Positions 12,061-24,214 of a stretch of 64,000 bases of DNA are shown here, piece after piece. The notes beneath the pieces are model-generated. The model searched no databases. It had not been told where the DNA came from and saw nothing but the letters and a program-made list of their open reading frames with translations. Made by a program: the position numbers and the translations under genes. The DNA comes from Acestrorhynchus altus (Eukaryota; Chordata; Actinopteri; Characiformes; Acestrorhynchidae), in assembly GCA_034509495.1 (NCBI GenBank), contig CM067509.1, forward strand, positions 11,299,647-11,363,646, in the 5' to 3' direction. Each line of letters opens with the position of its first letter. The stretch's first letter is position 1.

Positions 12061-13349
12061 CCCAGCAGAGGGAAGTAACATATTCAGTGATTTTTTTTTT
12101 TTACTTTTATTGCCATCCTTTCAGAACACGATATCAAAATTCTGGTTTGTTACTCAATAATCAATGTGAACACTGTCCTAAATTATCCCGATAAGTCTTC
12201 TTATAGGGGGTCAAATAATAGGTCAAATAGAAGCACTAATAGAATGGGACACATTCTTAAAGTTCCAGTGCCAAAGTCTGCTGAAGGTGTTTAAGGCACA
12301 TAGCACTGGGGTTTTAACTGTTCTGTGAACTGATCATTTTGGACTTTGGTTTCCAAAAATCAGTACCTGACCTCAGTAATGCTTGTATGGCTGAATACAG
12401 TCAAAACACTCTACAGTTCAAGGCAATCACTCAACATCAACAACAACAACTTCTCCAACTTGCAGTTGCAGTGAAGGGTACACATTTCTGGTTAGTACAC
12501 TTGATTTGAGCACAGTGCAAACACACAGATGCTATTTAAAGCAGCCTTAAAATAACATGTTTCAAAAACTCCACTTACGTTTGATGAGGAGAAACTTCCT
12601 GCTTCACCTGCAGTTTCTGACACGTCGAGCTCAAAGTAACAATGAAAGAGGTATCATGTCAGAAACTGCACTGTATTACTGGTGAAGCAGGCAGGACAGG
12701 GCTCACAAAAATAGAGCAGTGCTACTTAATGAGCCATATTTGTGTATTTTCCTATAAGATTACCCTACTGCCTCCGTCCACATGCTTCTTTCACTTTTGT
12801 GATGATCATGTAGCTCTCAGATTATCCAGAAATGCACTGGGATGTTGGTGCTGCCGTCTGCCTTTGTGACGGTGGAGCGGTTAGATGCCAATGTTTCAGG
12901 ATGCTCCCATGTTTATGTTACCTTCTGGTTCTCTCCTTAGTTAGGGGACATTGGGCCCCCACACCTCTGTTCTATTACTCGGGTATAGTGAAGTAATGTG
13001 AGTTCGCTGGTGGACATAATAGTAACAGTACATTCCTACATAGTGATGGTGGGCGAGCAGCTAGTCCATGGCAGGTGGGAAACTAGTCCAGGTTCTGTGG
13101 CCAGAAGGTAGAAAGCCAATGTAAAGATGTTTCAGGGGAGCTTGGGGTCCTTCTCAGATGGGGCAGAAGAGCTTGAGGTTAGGACCTAATCAGTTCAGGT
13201 CGGTGGGTCATCATTAACTCAGAAAAGATACAGAGATGAATTAGTTTGATGTTTAAAAAGAGAACAGAGAATGTAAACATTACCAGAGGGTGGCGAGTGA
13301 CTCGGGCAGATCTGACTATAACAGCCTAACTGTGTATAAGTAGTTTGTC
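12061..13349. other. intergenic, no gene seen
   Basis: Only short open frames. A fragment near 12360-12410 resembles the inner part of the Tc1-type MITE family at 17899. The part after 12880 may be the diverged body of the repeat whose tail is at 13350-13586. Confidence 0.5.
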
Positions 13350-13586
13350 CAGAGGAGGATGGGTCCTCTCCCTTGTGAGCCTGGTTCCTCCCAAGGTTTC
13401 TTCCTCCAGCTCTGAGGGAGCTTTTCCTTGCCACTGTCGCCCTTTGTCTTGCTCACTAGGGGATCTGTCTCTTATCCTGTGTTACTGTGTTAACCTTTTT
13501 ATTTCTTGATTTCTGTGCAGCTGCTCTGTGACAACTTCAGTTGTGAAGAGCGCAATACAAATAAATGTTGATTTGATTTGATTTGA
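13350..13586 (+). repeat. interspersed repeat tail with (TTTGA)n end
   Basis: The blocks CTGGTTCCTCCCAAGGTTTC, TTTTCCTTGCCACTGTCGCC, CTGTGACAACTTCAGTTGTG and GCGCAATACAAATAAATG, ending in TTTGATTTGATTTGA, match a widespread ostariophysan repeat tail. The microsatellite-like 3' end suggests non-LTR retrotransposition. The body may reach left to about 12880. Confidence 0.6.
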
Positions 13587-13991
13587 TGTGATAAGCGTGT
13601 CCTTTAGCGGCATATCAAAGCACAAATTCCTTTTCCTGAATGTAGACGGAGTCCATGCTGCCTGGTGTCAAGAAGTATTTCTCTATATGTGACAAAAACA
13701 GCATTTCAGAAAGCATTTCAGCATTTCATTCAATACAGTGTGTATTAAAAATTGTTCGATCCTTGTCCATATGCATGACTTCTGATTTTTCAAATATCAG
13801 CTTTGTATGGGCCAATCAATTGGAGAAAATTCCAAGGACTTTCCAATTTACTCGAATTGATTGGCTAAGAAAAGGAGGTGAATTAGGCATTATTCAAGTG
13901 GTTAAAATATGGGAACTTTTTGCACTGGTTGATGACAGCTCCAGACATGCAGAAATCAAAAGACAATATTACAAAGCATTTAGTGTTATTT

Positions 13992-14092
13992 CATTACCTA
14001 AACCTAACCCTTACCTTAACTGTAACCTCAACTTAACCTAAACTTACCCTAACCTTAACAATCAACTTAACCTTATCCCAACCCTAACCATA
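13992..14092. repeat. degenerate telomere-like repeat (CCTAAC-related)
   Basis: About 100 bp made of drifting six-base units such as CCTAAACCTAACCC, CTTACCTTAAC and CCAACCCTAACC. These resemble the vertebrate telomeric repeat CCCTAA with substitutions, in a single block with no adjoining subtelomeric signature. Confidence 0.6.
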
Positions 14093-15717
14093 GTAGAATG
14101 ACACTTATTCCACATGAGTTTCCATCCATAAATTACTTTTTAAAGCTCCATAATGAAGAAAAGCAGTTTGCTATGGTGATGCTGTGTTCTCATTTTTGTT
14201 CTTTGTGTACATAGTACATACATTGTGTGTATTTTGCAAAACCACCGGTGAACAGAAAGTCATTGCAAATTGTTATATATGTACAAAATAAGCCTTGGCT
14301 GGTTACATTTTATAAGACCTTGTTGGCCTAGAAACAGGAAATGCCAATTTACCACTTTAACACCATTGAATTGAACTGCTTTACATTAAATTGTAATTAA
14401 AAAGACACTTTTTTGCTGAATCTGTGTTTCTGGTTTTAACAGAGTACCTACACTGTCTATTTAAACCTCAAAGTTTCTGAGTCCAAGGAAGCTTTGGGAC
14501 TGCCTTAGCCTCTGAGTGGGCACCTCTCCCACTCATCAAAGGTGAACTCCTGCTTTTGTGTGAAGAGACCAAAGCGGAACATTCCCTTTGATACCACCTT
14601 AGAGCTTCTCTGCCCCTTACTGTGTCTTTTGTGAATGGCAGTGAATATGTATGCATGTAAGGGTCTTGCAGGGCTAGTGGTGATGGGTTTGTGGTATGGG
14701 CGGTGTGGGGTGCCGGGTCAGGAGCTGCAGCTTTGATCTGTGTTCAGCCATAAAAAGTGGTGCAGTGGCGAATGAAACTGCCCGGAGCTGGGGAGGCTGT
14801 CCGAAAGTCAGCGGCACCATTAAGCTGTCCCTATGGCAACTGATGGCCAAGCTGTGATGGACTGCTGTCATGCCAGCTGCTGCAGACCCTGTGCTTCAGA
14901 CGTGATGACGTCAAACCCTCAGTGCCGAGCTGCCAGGATTGTCCTACCTGTGCTGTGCTGCTGCTCCACAGAGGTGGTTGTGTACGAGTGGGCAAATGGA
15001 GCACAGTGAGTGGGACACTTAAATGGACTTCACGCTGTGTTAATTCGATACTTCCAGGTTTTCCTGCCTTGTAGAGCATATGGAGACACAGATGATGAAC
15101 TTGCAGCCAGAGCACAAAGCACAGCCCATGGTCAGGAAAGAACGAACCTTCATTCTCAGCATCTGTTGTTGATTTGACCAAAGAGAGAGCGAGAGAGATA
15201 CGGAGAAACAGGTCAATGCTGGGGCTGACTAGCAGCTTATCCAAGCAGGTGACTGGCCGTTTGTCATTGACGTTGTTCACAGCACTCAGCTGGATCAAGA
15301 AAAATTTACAGCAGTCTCATAAATCCTTCTTCGCGGCTTCGTTCCACTGTGAGGCCGTCCAGAGAGCATATAACATTAAAGACGTATACCTCAGTCAAGG
15401 GTGAACAGGTTGCTCCTCCATGTCAGTTTTGCCTTGACTGAATACAGAGCTATGTTTGATTTACTCTAAGGAACAGATCTTCGGGTCCTTGTCAGAGCAG
15501 GAGAGGGAAGTAACAGAGCAGCGAAGAGTCCATCACAAATGCTTGCTCTGTTGTTTCACTTAAACAGCCATGTTTTGTTCAAATCAAGCTCCTGTGGTGA
15601 TGTGTCTTGGTTCTGGCCAGCACCACGTAGACAAATTAACCTCTTAGACCTTCTACTCATTCTCGTACCACTGCAAACAATGTTCACCAGGAACAACATC
15701 TCCAGTGTTTTCACTAT
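14093..15717. other. intergenic, no gene seen
   Basis: No recognised repeat and no convincing exon. The 14470-15300 part is GC-richer than its surroundings and has a 155-codon open frame on the minus strand (14831-15298) with no recognisable domain. It may be a regulatory or formerly transcribed block. Confidence 0.4.
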
Positions 15718-16490
15718 AAAGTGGTACGTAAAGGTTTGTGCATCCCGGCCTAATATCTGTTAAATTGAATTGGTCAAATAGAACCTGATTTACAAAAGGC
15801 ATAAAGGTAAAGATGTACTTCTTTAATGTTTTATGTGACATTCATTTTTATCTCCAACTTTTACAACTGTTCAATACAACCCCTTTGGCAAGTATCACAG
15901 TGTGAAAAAGCACTTTTTGTAGCAGCTCTCTCAGTCTCTCAGATCTTTTTTGAAGGATTTCTTCTGACTACTCTTCCGTGAAGGTCATATTTGTGCAGGT
16001 GTTGCCACACAGTAGATCAGAACACACAACACTCAGTCTGCTGAACCTTCCATCTAGGTCTTTTGTGCTGAAGCTGGGGTTCTGGCTTTCAGTTCTAACA
16101 ATCCAGTGAGTAGTTCTGTCTGAAAGATTTATTATTTTTCCAGATCTCAACTTGCCCTCCATCATCCTCTTAAGTGACATTTGTGGTTCAGAGTGCTAGG
16201 CAGCTGCTTAGAGGAGCCCATGGCTGCTGATTGTTGGGACAAGGTTTCGAAACCGCCTGGCCTTTCCTAACTGTTATTGGGAACAAGCTACATCCCTAAG
16301 CAGAAACTTCAAATTAAACTTGGAGCTCAAATCTGTTACCAAAACCTGCATGGTGTGCATTTCCATTTTTTATTCTAAAACACAATTAGTGCATTAATTG
16401 GGATTAATTAGGCTTTTTGGAGATAAGTTCTACTCACTTCTACTCATGTAACTGGCAGTAACAGGGGTTCCCAAATTTTACGACACAATA
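15718..16490 (-). mobile_element. Tc1-like element, decayed and internally deleted
   Basis: The edges keep family marks: AAGGTTTGTGCATCCCGGCC on the left and AGTAACAGGGGTTCCCAAAT on the right, decayed versions of the GGGGTGCCCAAACTTTTGCA terminal repeat of a fish Tc1-like family. CCCCTTTGGCAAGTATCACA, GAGTGCTAGGCAGCTGCTTA and GAGCCCATGGCTGCTGATTG are internal family motifs. The transposase strand is minus. Confidence 0.75.
15968..16180 (-). pseudogene. Tc1-like transposase remnant, DNA-binding part
   Basis: Within the Tc1-like element, the minus strand reads a 70-codon open piece containing LSDRTTHWIVRTESQNPSFS and TKDLDGRFS. This corresponds to the second helix-turn-helix of Tc1 transposases, whose usual pattern is a Gly-Arg-Pro-Arg linker followed by LSERTARxIxRxxxQNPRxTAKDL. 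The catalytic DDE region is absent, deleted within the element. It is a fragment of a decayed gene and could not encode active transposase. Confidence 0.7.
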
Positions 16491-16589
16491 TGTTGTGTTT
16501 ATTATAAGCTTGTAAGAATGAATATAAATGAATAAACCTACAGTATGATGCACCAATATACCAGTATAAATCCTGTGTCTAGCTCAGCA

Positions 16590-17100
16590 CGAGCAACCAC
16601 AATCATGGAGAAGTTTGCTGACCTGATTCCGTTCTAGAAATTGATCATCAACCGATCATTGCTGGCAGTATCACACTGCCGTATCAAAGCATATTAATAG
16701 AAAGTTGACTGGAAGAGGGAAAAGTGATGGGAAGAATGTACATAAGCAACAGGGATGACCACAGAAAAGGTGACTCAAGAACTTCACAAGGAGTGCCACA
16801 AGACTACTGTCAGTGAATCAAGAGCCACCATGCATAGACCACTGTGGTCCATTAAGTTTCATCAAGTCCAGCATCTACCAGGAGATTTAGAGCATTTCCA
16901 TCTGCTTACGAGCTTTATTGAGATTCTGATTTCCTTTTCAAGCAGGACTTGGCGCCTGTCCGCAGTGCCAAAAGTACTACCAAATGGTTTGCTGGCCATA
17001 ATATTACCATGCTTGATTGGCCCGTGAACTCAATCCCAAACCTGGCAATACAGACGAGTCAAAGCTTATATCTAATTTCCTCACTAATCTTCTCAAAAAA
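16590..17100 (+). pseudogene. second Tc1-like transposase remnant, catalytic part
   Basis: Plus-strand sequence follows a Tc1 transposase gene with many lesions: GGGCAACAGGGATG-like sequence near 16748, TCCATTAAGTTTCATCAAGT, TGATTTCCTTTTCAAGCAGG and ACTTGGCGCCTGTCCGCAGT. In one frame the last part reads SAKSTTKWFAGHNITMLDWP, matching the segment around the second catalytic Asp of Tc1 enzymes (QQDLAPAHxAKxxxxWF, VLDWPxxSPDLNP). The DLNP motif and the region after it are scrambled. No intact frame remains. It belongs to a different Tc1 family from the element just to its left. Confidence 0.7.
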
Positions 17101-17898
17101 TGAACTTGCACTACTTAACACTCATTTTGACTTTAAATTAAATAAATGAAAGGTGGTCTCTAACAATTGTGCAGTATTGATAGATGCAGAAGAAAGTGAA
17201 AATGATCCATTGGATAATCATTTTTGGTTGCTTCAAGAAATAATGATCAGCATCATGATGACATAATCTCCACAAAATATATTAGATATACTGACTGGAT
17301 TTAGGAGATTATCAACTTTCCAATATATCATTTCCTGCAGTGCGGCAGTGGAGTGAAAGAGCATTTTTTCTCTGTGAATTTATCGTAGGACAAGTGAGTT
17401 CAGCATCAGCCTTGGCACTCGATTCACCTGCACCTGACAGAGTGCCACAAAGAAAGAGACCCCGAAACAGGCTGTCCATCACAAAAGTATGCAGTCATTG
17501 GATTTTTGTGGTCTACTTCCTTTTCACGTTATGAAATTAAATTGGATGATGATTGCATAGATGTGCAGGACATTCTTCATGCTGAACGCTTCTCACTTCT
17601 TAAACAAATAACACAAAGCAGATGAATTGCTTCCTGAAGAAATGTGTTAATATCCCACATTATCTAATTCTCCTTTCTTAGATATAAACATATGGACATG
17701 AATGTCTTGAACTGTTCTTTTTCTGGGGTACAAAAATCATATTTATCAGAAAAGAAAAACTAAATTTGGAGCACAAAAATTGATATGTAGTGAAAATGAT
17801 ACATTATTTAAAAATATTAAAATATTAATGTAGCATAGCTTTATGGGTTAAAGGCAGATTTTATAGTATCCAAAAAAAAAGGCTGATTTTCAGAAATA
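17101..17898. other. intergenic, no gene seen
   Basis: AT-rich sequence with short open frames only. The part up to about 17540 may still belong to the decayed Tc1 copy, but I could not align it. Confidence 0.4.
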
Positions 17899-18235
17899 CA
17901 CCATATGTCCAAAAGTTTGTGAACACCCCTTTCTACTCAGTAACTTTAAGTTGCATCCATTGCTGACATGGATGTGCAAATGCACACTCACAGCTTGTCT
18001 ACTCTCTGTAGAGAAGTGCTGTCAAAACTATTTGGTATGGGTTAGATGGGAACTGGAGCACTGAAACTGTGTTTTCTGGAATTATGAACTTTGGAGATGC
18101 ATTGGGCAGTTGTGGATGAAGTGGTGTTGTGATCATCCAACATTCTGCCCTCTCTAAAATTCTTATTGCTGAATGCAATCAAATCCTCACAGCAAGGCTC
18201 CAAAATCTAGTATAACGTATTTGGTGGACAGTAGG
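17899..18235. mobile_element. Tc1-type MITE, one end preserved
   Basis: A TA at 17897-17898 is followed by CACCATATGTCCAAAAGTTT and GTGAACACCCCTTTCTA, the left terminus of a common fish Tc1-like MITE. Inner motifs such as TTGCTGAATGCAATCAAATC and CTCCAAAATCTAGTATAA match those of the copies at about 56960-57293 and 38260-38475. The right terminal repeat is missing. Confidence 0.65.
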
Positions 18236-18734
18236 CACAGTGGTTGTTTCTCAGTAGCAAGAACATAAATAATGGATTTGTGTCCTGGGGAAGAATGTTC
18301 TTGTCAAGTTACCCTGCAAGAATGAACTCACAGGAACACAAGTACGGGTGACTATAGAGATGTGCTGTGAACCAGCATAGCTAAGACTACAGCAGGATGG
18401 AATACAAGCCTCACAACAGAATAAACAAACAAACAATAGTTATTTGTATCCAAAGTTGAGACATCTTTGCTGACCTTTTTTAAAAAGCAGAATCAGGTGC
18501 CCCTATATTTAAAATAGGAGAACTTAAAAACGTACATTTGTGGGTCTGACCAGCATCTTCAGACATTGTGTCAGCACTGAACTTTATAATGAATGCTGGG
18601 TATTTCCCAAATTGTTCTCACTGGCAAGTTACCAACTAATGAACATATCTAGGAATTGTAACCATTCTTGGTAAAAGTTTTCTTCTACATAAAAAAGCAA
18701 TTTTACGTTTACATTAATATGTTAAGATTTAGAC

Positions 18735-19690
18735 CCTTTGACTAATTTTGTGAGATGTTTTCATAGTTTGACGTACTTTTATTCACCCAAAAAATAAAGA
18801 CAGTCAGACATGCCAGAGATTGATATTTCCAGGGGATCCTAGGCTTCTGAAATATTTTAAAATATATTTAAACAGAAACTTGACCATGTTTTGATTTTTA
18901 AAAATACTCATACCTACAATGTTTGTGTGTTGTGTGTGTGTTTTGGCTTAGATGCACTAAAAAACAATTTCCATCTCATAAATTCTGTTGGAAACTATTC
19001 ATCCATAGTGATTATGAGCTGATTTGCACAAGGATTTTGATGAGTTACTAGTAATGATTAAATTGACAAGGATATTTATAACAGATGCATAAAAGACACA
19101 GGAGAAGATAAAGAATATACCTATATGTAGTACAGAGTATTTACAAATTACCTTACACATTAACATACCTTTACATACATCATTGCACTGCAGATGTTTT
19201 GTGTATATGTTTGCATTATACTAACATGCACTGAGTATAGAAATAGATGTAGGCAGTAGGCAGCGGGAGCCAGTCCTTTGTGGGTGCAGTGGGAGAACAA
19301 CCTGAATGTCTTTTATTTTGCTCTTTAGGTATGCATCAGTATTTTCAGGACTTTTATTCTGAAATGTGTACACTGTGTGCACAAAGAATGAGAAGAAACC
19401 ACCCCCCCTTTCTGTTTTCCTTTATAACCCAATATCTGGATCAGTGACTTCATCAGCCCCGCCCACTCTTGCTGTTCAGCTGGAGTCTGCATGCAGGTTG
19501 AGCATGTACACACGGGCAAAGCAGCTGGGACTTAATGCAGTTTATAGCTATTTTCCAAGATGATTTACTGTGGACTGATAGGGTTTTGTAGTTATGATAC
19601 ATGATTCGTGTCTGTAGATTACTCTGATCCTGAGACTTGAAGCCTAGAAAATTGGCATGTGACTGCCTGTAAACATCAGTACAACTTGAA
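18735..19690 (+). repeat. unclassified dispersed repeat, copy A
   Basis: Ordered matches to 31295-32100 in the same orientation include: CTAATTTTGTG; CATGTTTTGAT; CTGTTGGAAACT; TTATGAGCTGA; TTTTGATGAG; CCCAATATCTGG; GAGTCTGCATGCAGGTTGAG. The two copies are diverged with small indels. No terminal repeats or long open frame were seen, and the family is unknown to me. Confidence 0.7.
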
Positions 19691-20599
19691 AGCTGGCAAA
19701 GACAACATCTGTGTACTACTCGGTCCCATTTTTGTGTGTTTAGTCACCTGCATCTGCAGCCACCTGCTTCATCATGCAGCTGTAAGTGTCAGGCTGTGAG
19801 CGAGCACTGCTTTTCTACGACAGTGAAAGTTTTCTGCACTATCTGGTTCATGATGTACAATACAAAATTCTTTTCACTGCCAAAGTGTGTCAACACACAA
19901 ATTCCTGATAAGTTGAGGAAAATAGGTTCAATTTTTCATCAGGCAGGAAGATGGGGAAATTGCTTAAAAGCCTTCTGAATTGTGCCTCGAGAAACGCTGT
20001 GCTGTTTTCAACACCACTCTCCTTTCCTACCTTTCTCCAGAATTTAATGCACCTACTGCCTTTTGCTTTGTTCAATACAGGTTACTTTCAAACTTCTGAG
20101 TCATTCTTGTTTACACGGGGTGGCAAAAAATGGCTTGCATTGCATTTTTCAGCCCGAGCTCGCCGCAACATAAATGATTTAGAGTTGCCACTAGCTCCTC
20201 TTGAGGACCACAAAGGTAATATAACTGCAAACAGCTTACTCAGGTTGAACTCAGATACATTAAGTCTCAAGCTGGAGCTGGAGAGCCGTTACTGAAGGGA
20301 GCCACACTCAAGGCTCTCCTGAATGCTAACAATAGAAGTTGAATAAAAAATTAGAAATGGACAGATTATGATCCAAATGCTTCAGCACAGACCTCGGATC
20401 ATCATTCAAAGCGTTATGGAAGGTCTTCTGTATGAAAAGGAATTATGGAAATGTAATTAAATTCATATTATTATCATCCTCATCATATGTGTATCTACAT
20501 AAGTGTACAGTATAATGAACGTCCTGTACCCTCTTAGACATGAAATTTCCTGCTCTTGCTTCTGACATTGCATATTAACATTCATTTATCTTCTTATCT
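19691..20599. other. intergenic, no gene seen
   Basis: AT-rich; a 114-codon open frame on the plus strand (19951-20295) has no recognisable features and no splice context. Confidence 0.5.
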
Positions 20600-20790
20600 G
20601 CTTGTTCCTGCCAGAGTCGTGCTGGAAATCACGGTGCACAAGTAATGAATACTTCTAGACAGGATCCCAGTCCATCGCAGGGTACCGACACAAGCCATGA
20701 GCGCAAGGGAACAAAATCAAACTCCTGACACAGTGACCAGAGCCAGGCTTAAACCCATAAGCCCAGGTCCCTGGAGCTGTGCAGTATCCG
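20600..20790 (-). repeat. teleost interspersed repeat, inverted degenerate copy
   Basis: GGATCCCAGTCCATCGCAGG and CCAGGTCCCTGGAGCTGTGC are the reverse-orientation marks of the family found at 8296-8545. A CA run follows directly. Confidence 0.5.

Positions 20791-20791
<1 letters not shown>

Positions 20792-20834
<43 letters not shown>
20792..20834. repeat. (CA)n microsatellite
   Basis: About 21 uninterrupted CA units at the edge of an interspersed repeat. Confidence 0.95.
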
Positions 20835-20835
<1 letters not shown>

Positions 20836-21424
20836 TAATAGCATTAATAAATAAATAATGATATGGGTGCTTCTATGTTTCTGTATGGTTGTATTGTAGG
20901 TGTGATTTACTCTAGAGTGCCCGTCGGGACCCAGGGATGAAGAACAGGCTAAGGTCCATAAGTGGGCATTCATGCATGAACTTTTAACAGTAAATGTCAC
21001 AATCATTTCTAACTCTGTGCCACAGATCATAGATAATAGCACAGTAACATTTTCCTACATGGCATTAGTAGATAACAGCTGTTATATAATTGGTGATCTA
21101 CTGACCTGTAACACTAGGGACCTGTAATGTGTCTCTCTCATCGCCTCTCTTGGGGCGTAATGGCTGCTTTTTAAAGCTCAGTAACACAACGCAGTTCTGC
21201 AAACACATAACCATCATGTAAAAGTCTAAGCTAAGATTTTCATAAAAATAGGAGCCTGGAGACATTGTGGCCAGGGGGCTTTAAACAGGCTTTAATTGCA
21301 GGACCATGACATGTGCATGTGAGTAAAAGTACATTAAAGAACATTTATATATAAATATTTACAACTTTTATAGACAAATAAACAACCCTAATAGCTCCCA
21401 ACTCTATCTTTGATACCCGTAAAG

Positions 21425-21665
21425 TCAGCCACCTCTTTCAGAACTACGTCCAGAGCAGCACCACTGGGCAGCCAGCGTGCTACGTAGGAGGAAAGTATCT
21501 GATCCCCAGCTCTGATACGTCAGCCAACAGATGACCAGCATTATAGTGGAAGTGATGAGGAGAGAGTGTGGACAGTGGTGCTCTCTCTGGCTCTGGCTTC
21601 TGATGACAAAGAAGCTTGAATGGCACTCACATTCCTCCGACCGTAGTGCCAACACCTTAATCCAT
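21425..21665 (+). repeat. SINE-like interspersed repeat, copy 1
   Basis: CACTGGGCAGCCAGCGTGCT, GGAGGAAAGTATCTGATCCC, CAGCTCTGATACGTCAGCCA and GACCAGCATTATAG match the copy at 36770-36915 in the same order. GTGCTCTCTCTGGCTCTG resembles the fragment at 51945-52045. The family is common in ostariophysan fish from memory; its class is uncertain. Confidence 0.5.
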
Positions 21666-21882
21666 GCAGCTACTCAGAGCATGCAAAATGAAACAGTTAC
21701 ACAAGTAAAATACAGCAAGCGAAAAAAATACACACCATTTCACTGGACATTGTTTAGCCCTTTTGATGTGTCCAAACTGGGTGTGAAACAGATTTGATTG
21801 TATATTTAAATATTTGGTCCATTTAGTTCCACATTTATTTTCTGTAACTGGTTTGTGTTGCATTTAACCATTGTTGGGCAAC

Positions 21883-21887
<5 letters not shown>

Positions 21888-21943
<56 letters not shown>
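21888..21943. repeat. (CT)n microsatellite
   Basis: 28 uninterrupted CT units. Confidence 0.97.
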
Positions 21944-21946
<3 letters not shown>

Positions 21947-22149
21947 AATGACTGTAATGCAGGTAAGCCTGTGGTGGTGGGATGATTTGTTTAAGTCTAA
22001 ACACAGGATGTGTAGTAACTCTAGAAGCAAGTGCTGGTATGAAATCAGTGTGAAATCCCACATATTTTACACAATCTAAAAAAACCCAGGCTAATTTTTA
22101 GATCTCAAAGAGGATGTAAATGGGTGTATAGACCCACTTTGCACACAGG

Positions 22150-22165
22150 GGAGCTTGTCTTCTGC

Positions 22166-22242
<77 letters not shown>

Positions 22243-22389
22243 GAGGGCAGTTGAGCAATGGGCAGCCTTGTCCACAGTGCTTGGGGAGCAGCTGGTGGCA
22301 TTTAGTCTTGTCCTGCCAGTTCAGGGAATCAAACCGGCAACCTTCCAGTCACACACCTGGTTCCCTAAACACTAGGCCACGGTTGCCAA
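22150..22389 (-). mobile_element. tRNA-derived SINE, minus strand, with long (CA)n
   Basis: Read on the minus strand, the right end is a tRNA-like head: GGCCTAGTGTTTAGGGAACC (A-box type) and GGTTGCCGGTTTGATTCCC (B-box type, GGTTxGAxxCC). The body is the same as the copy at 45851-46049. The internal CA tract (22171-22239) has expanded to about 34 units. A-box and B-box refer to Pol III internal promoter elements. Confidence 0.7.
22171..22239. repeat. (CA)n microsatellite inside SINE
   Basis: About 34 CA units grown from the short CA segment of the SINE body. Confidence 0.95.
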
Positions 22390-22662
22390 CATATGGTTAC
22401 CCTAAGTTCTAATCACAGCAGGTTATCAGGAGTGAATGACCTTGTGGACCTGCCTGGGAACTGACTGACTAAACGTACTGACTGATGTTTAGCAGACTAT
22501 AGATTCTCCACAAGGCACTGCTAGTAGTACTCAAACAGCTGCTGCAGCTGCTTTGCATCAATGTCCTTGTTTCTTTTTATTTACCTTGTTTGGTTCGTTT
22601 ACACATTGAGAGTGATTTCACTGTTTGATACAGATAAATGTTAATAACGCATTTCAAAATGT

Positions 22663-22664
<2 letters not shown>

Positions 22665-22719
<55 letters not shown>
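22665..22719. repeat. (CA)n microsatellite
   Basis: About 27 CA units; no surrounding SINE head was seen. Confidence 0.95.
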
Positions 22720-22721
<2 letters not shown>

Positions 22722-24214
22722 TGCATTAAAGCCGTTTTGCTAAAGACAATAGCTCCAATTTGAGTTTCTGCACATTATTTGGAGCTACTGTCAACACCAT
22801 TTAACCTAGTTTAGTGTAATGAATGTAAGATCCTCTAACTGGAGAGGGGCTCTATGTTTTTTTTAGCAACCAGCTGAATAATTCTCTAGCATTTCTGTGC
22901 TGTCAGCTGCTTTTTTATGGTCTCACCATCGGTACTCTTTTCAGTCAGGGTATACTTCAGCATTTATGAGCAAGTAGTTAAGTAGATTAAATAAAACAGT
23001 AAAGGCTTGTGAAATCGATACCTCACTAAACAAATATCATGGAGCCATCTGAAATCATTTTTGGTAAAAGGCAGATTTCTTTTGGTACTGTTTATTTCTC
23101 GTGCTCAAGGGGTATAAATGGAGGTGCCTTTTAGTTCCAAAATGCATGGCTCAGTGCAGTCATTTAACATAATTTGGCTTCCTCTTCCTTTCATTAATGG
23201 GAATGCTCCTGGAAAAAGCACACTATATCACTGCCCAATCGCTGCCTCCCACCCATTCTTTCCTGTCATACCCCTTTTACCAATAACAGGATTAGCCCTC
23301 CAGTAATGAGAAGAGGTTGGGTTTTCTCCTTTAGTCATATCTGACCCACTTCACATTGCCTTTGTAAAACCTTGAACCATTATGCAAGTTAAGGTCTTTC
23401 ATATGAACATCTCAAAAAGTTCTTTCACAACTACACCTGTATTCATTATACACTGGATTTACTCAGGCTTTATACGGCACAATGGAATTATTTCTTACAG
23501 AGATCCCACATGTCAATATAGGGGCTGTATATTAGGAACGTGAATCTTAAAATCCATCTTATAAGAAAGAACACAATCTGCACAACTCTTTTATTTCTAG
23601 AACAATGAGTGAAACCTGGCTACATAAATAGGCTACATACATACAAATGTGTAGTATGATATGATGTTGAAAGTTCAATGAAAGCCAGGAGGAAGGAGTA
23701 TATGTTAGTAGTATCAGTGTAATGATAGTTATGATCGTTCATGATGTTACTTTCAGATTAATGCACAGGGCCTGTTGGTGAAGCCTCCAATAAATTGTCC
23801 TTTTATTTAAAGATGCAAAACTGACTTTGAATCACATTTCGGAAACGTCTGATGCAGTAAATTCACACAATGCACCATTCAAATCATACTATTAGCATAT
23901 GGAATTGAAGCTGAAAATGATCCACTGTGTATAAGAACTGTTTCAGAGCTGTATCCTTTCCATTCATCAGTTACTGTAAAGGTTCCTGTAACAAAAACAG
24001 CCTGTTTAATTCAAAGGGATGATGAGTATTTGGAAAATAAGCTTTTTAGAGTAAATTTATGTCTGTTAATGGCAACCCAATATTGTTAGTGGATCTAGTA
24101 GTTAATCATATTTGTTTAATATGGGCTTGTGCTTCTCTTTTCTCTCATTTCAGCACAACCTGCTGTTTCCTCAGTGAAGATGTACATGTTTCTGCATGTT
24201 CCACGTTGTGTCTG
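22720..24214. other. intergenic, nothing recognised
   Basis: AT-rich unique-looking sequence without exon-like or repeat features that I can name. Confidence 0.5.

Noticed and set aside
14831..15298. 155-codon open frame on the minus strand
   Set aside because: No recognisable motif or signal; GC-richer DNA makes long stop-free frames more likely by chance.
21806..22412. Open frames made of Arg-Glu, Ser-Leu, Cys-Val or His-Thr repeats
   Set aside because: These are translations of CT and CA microsatellites.
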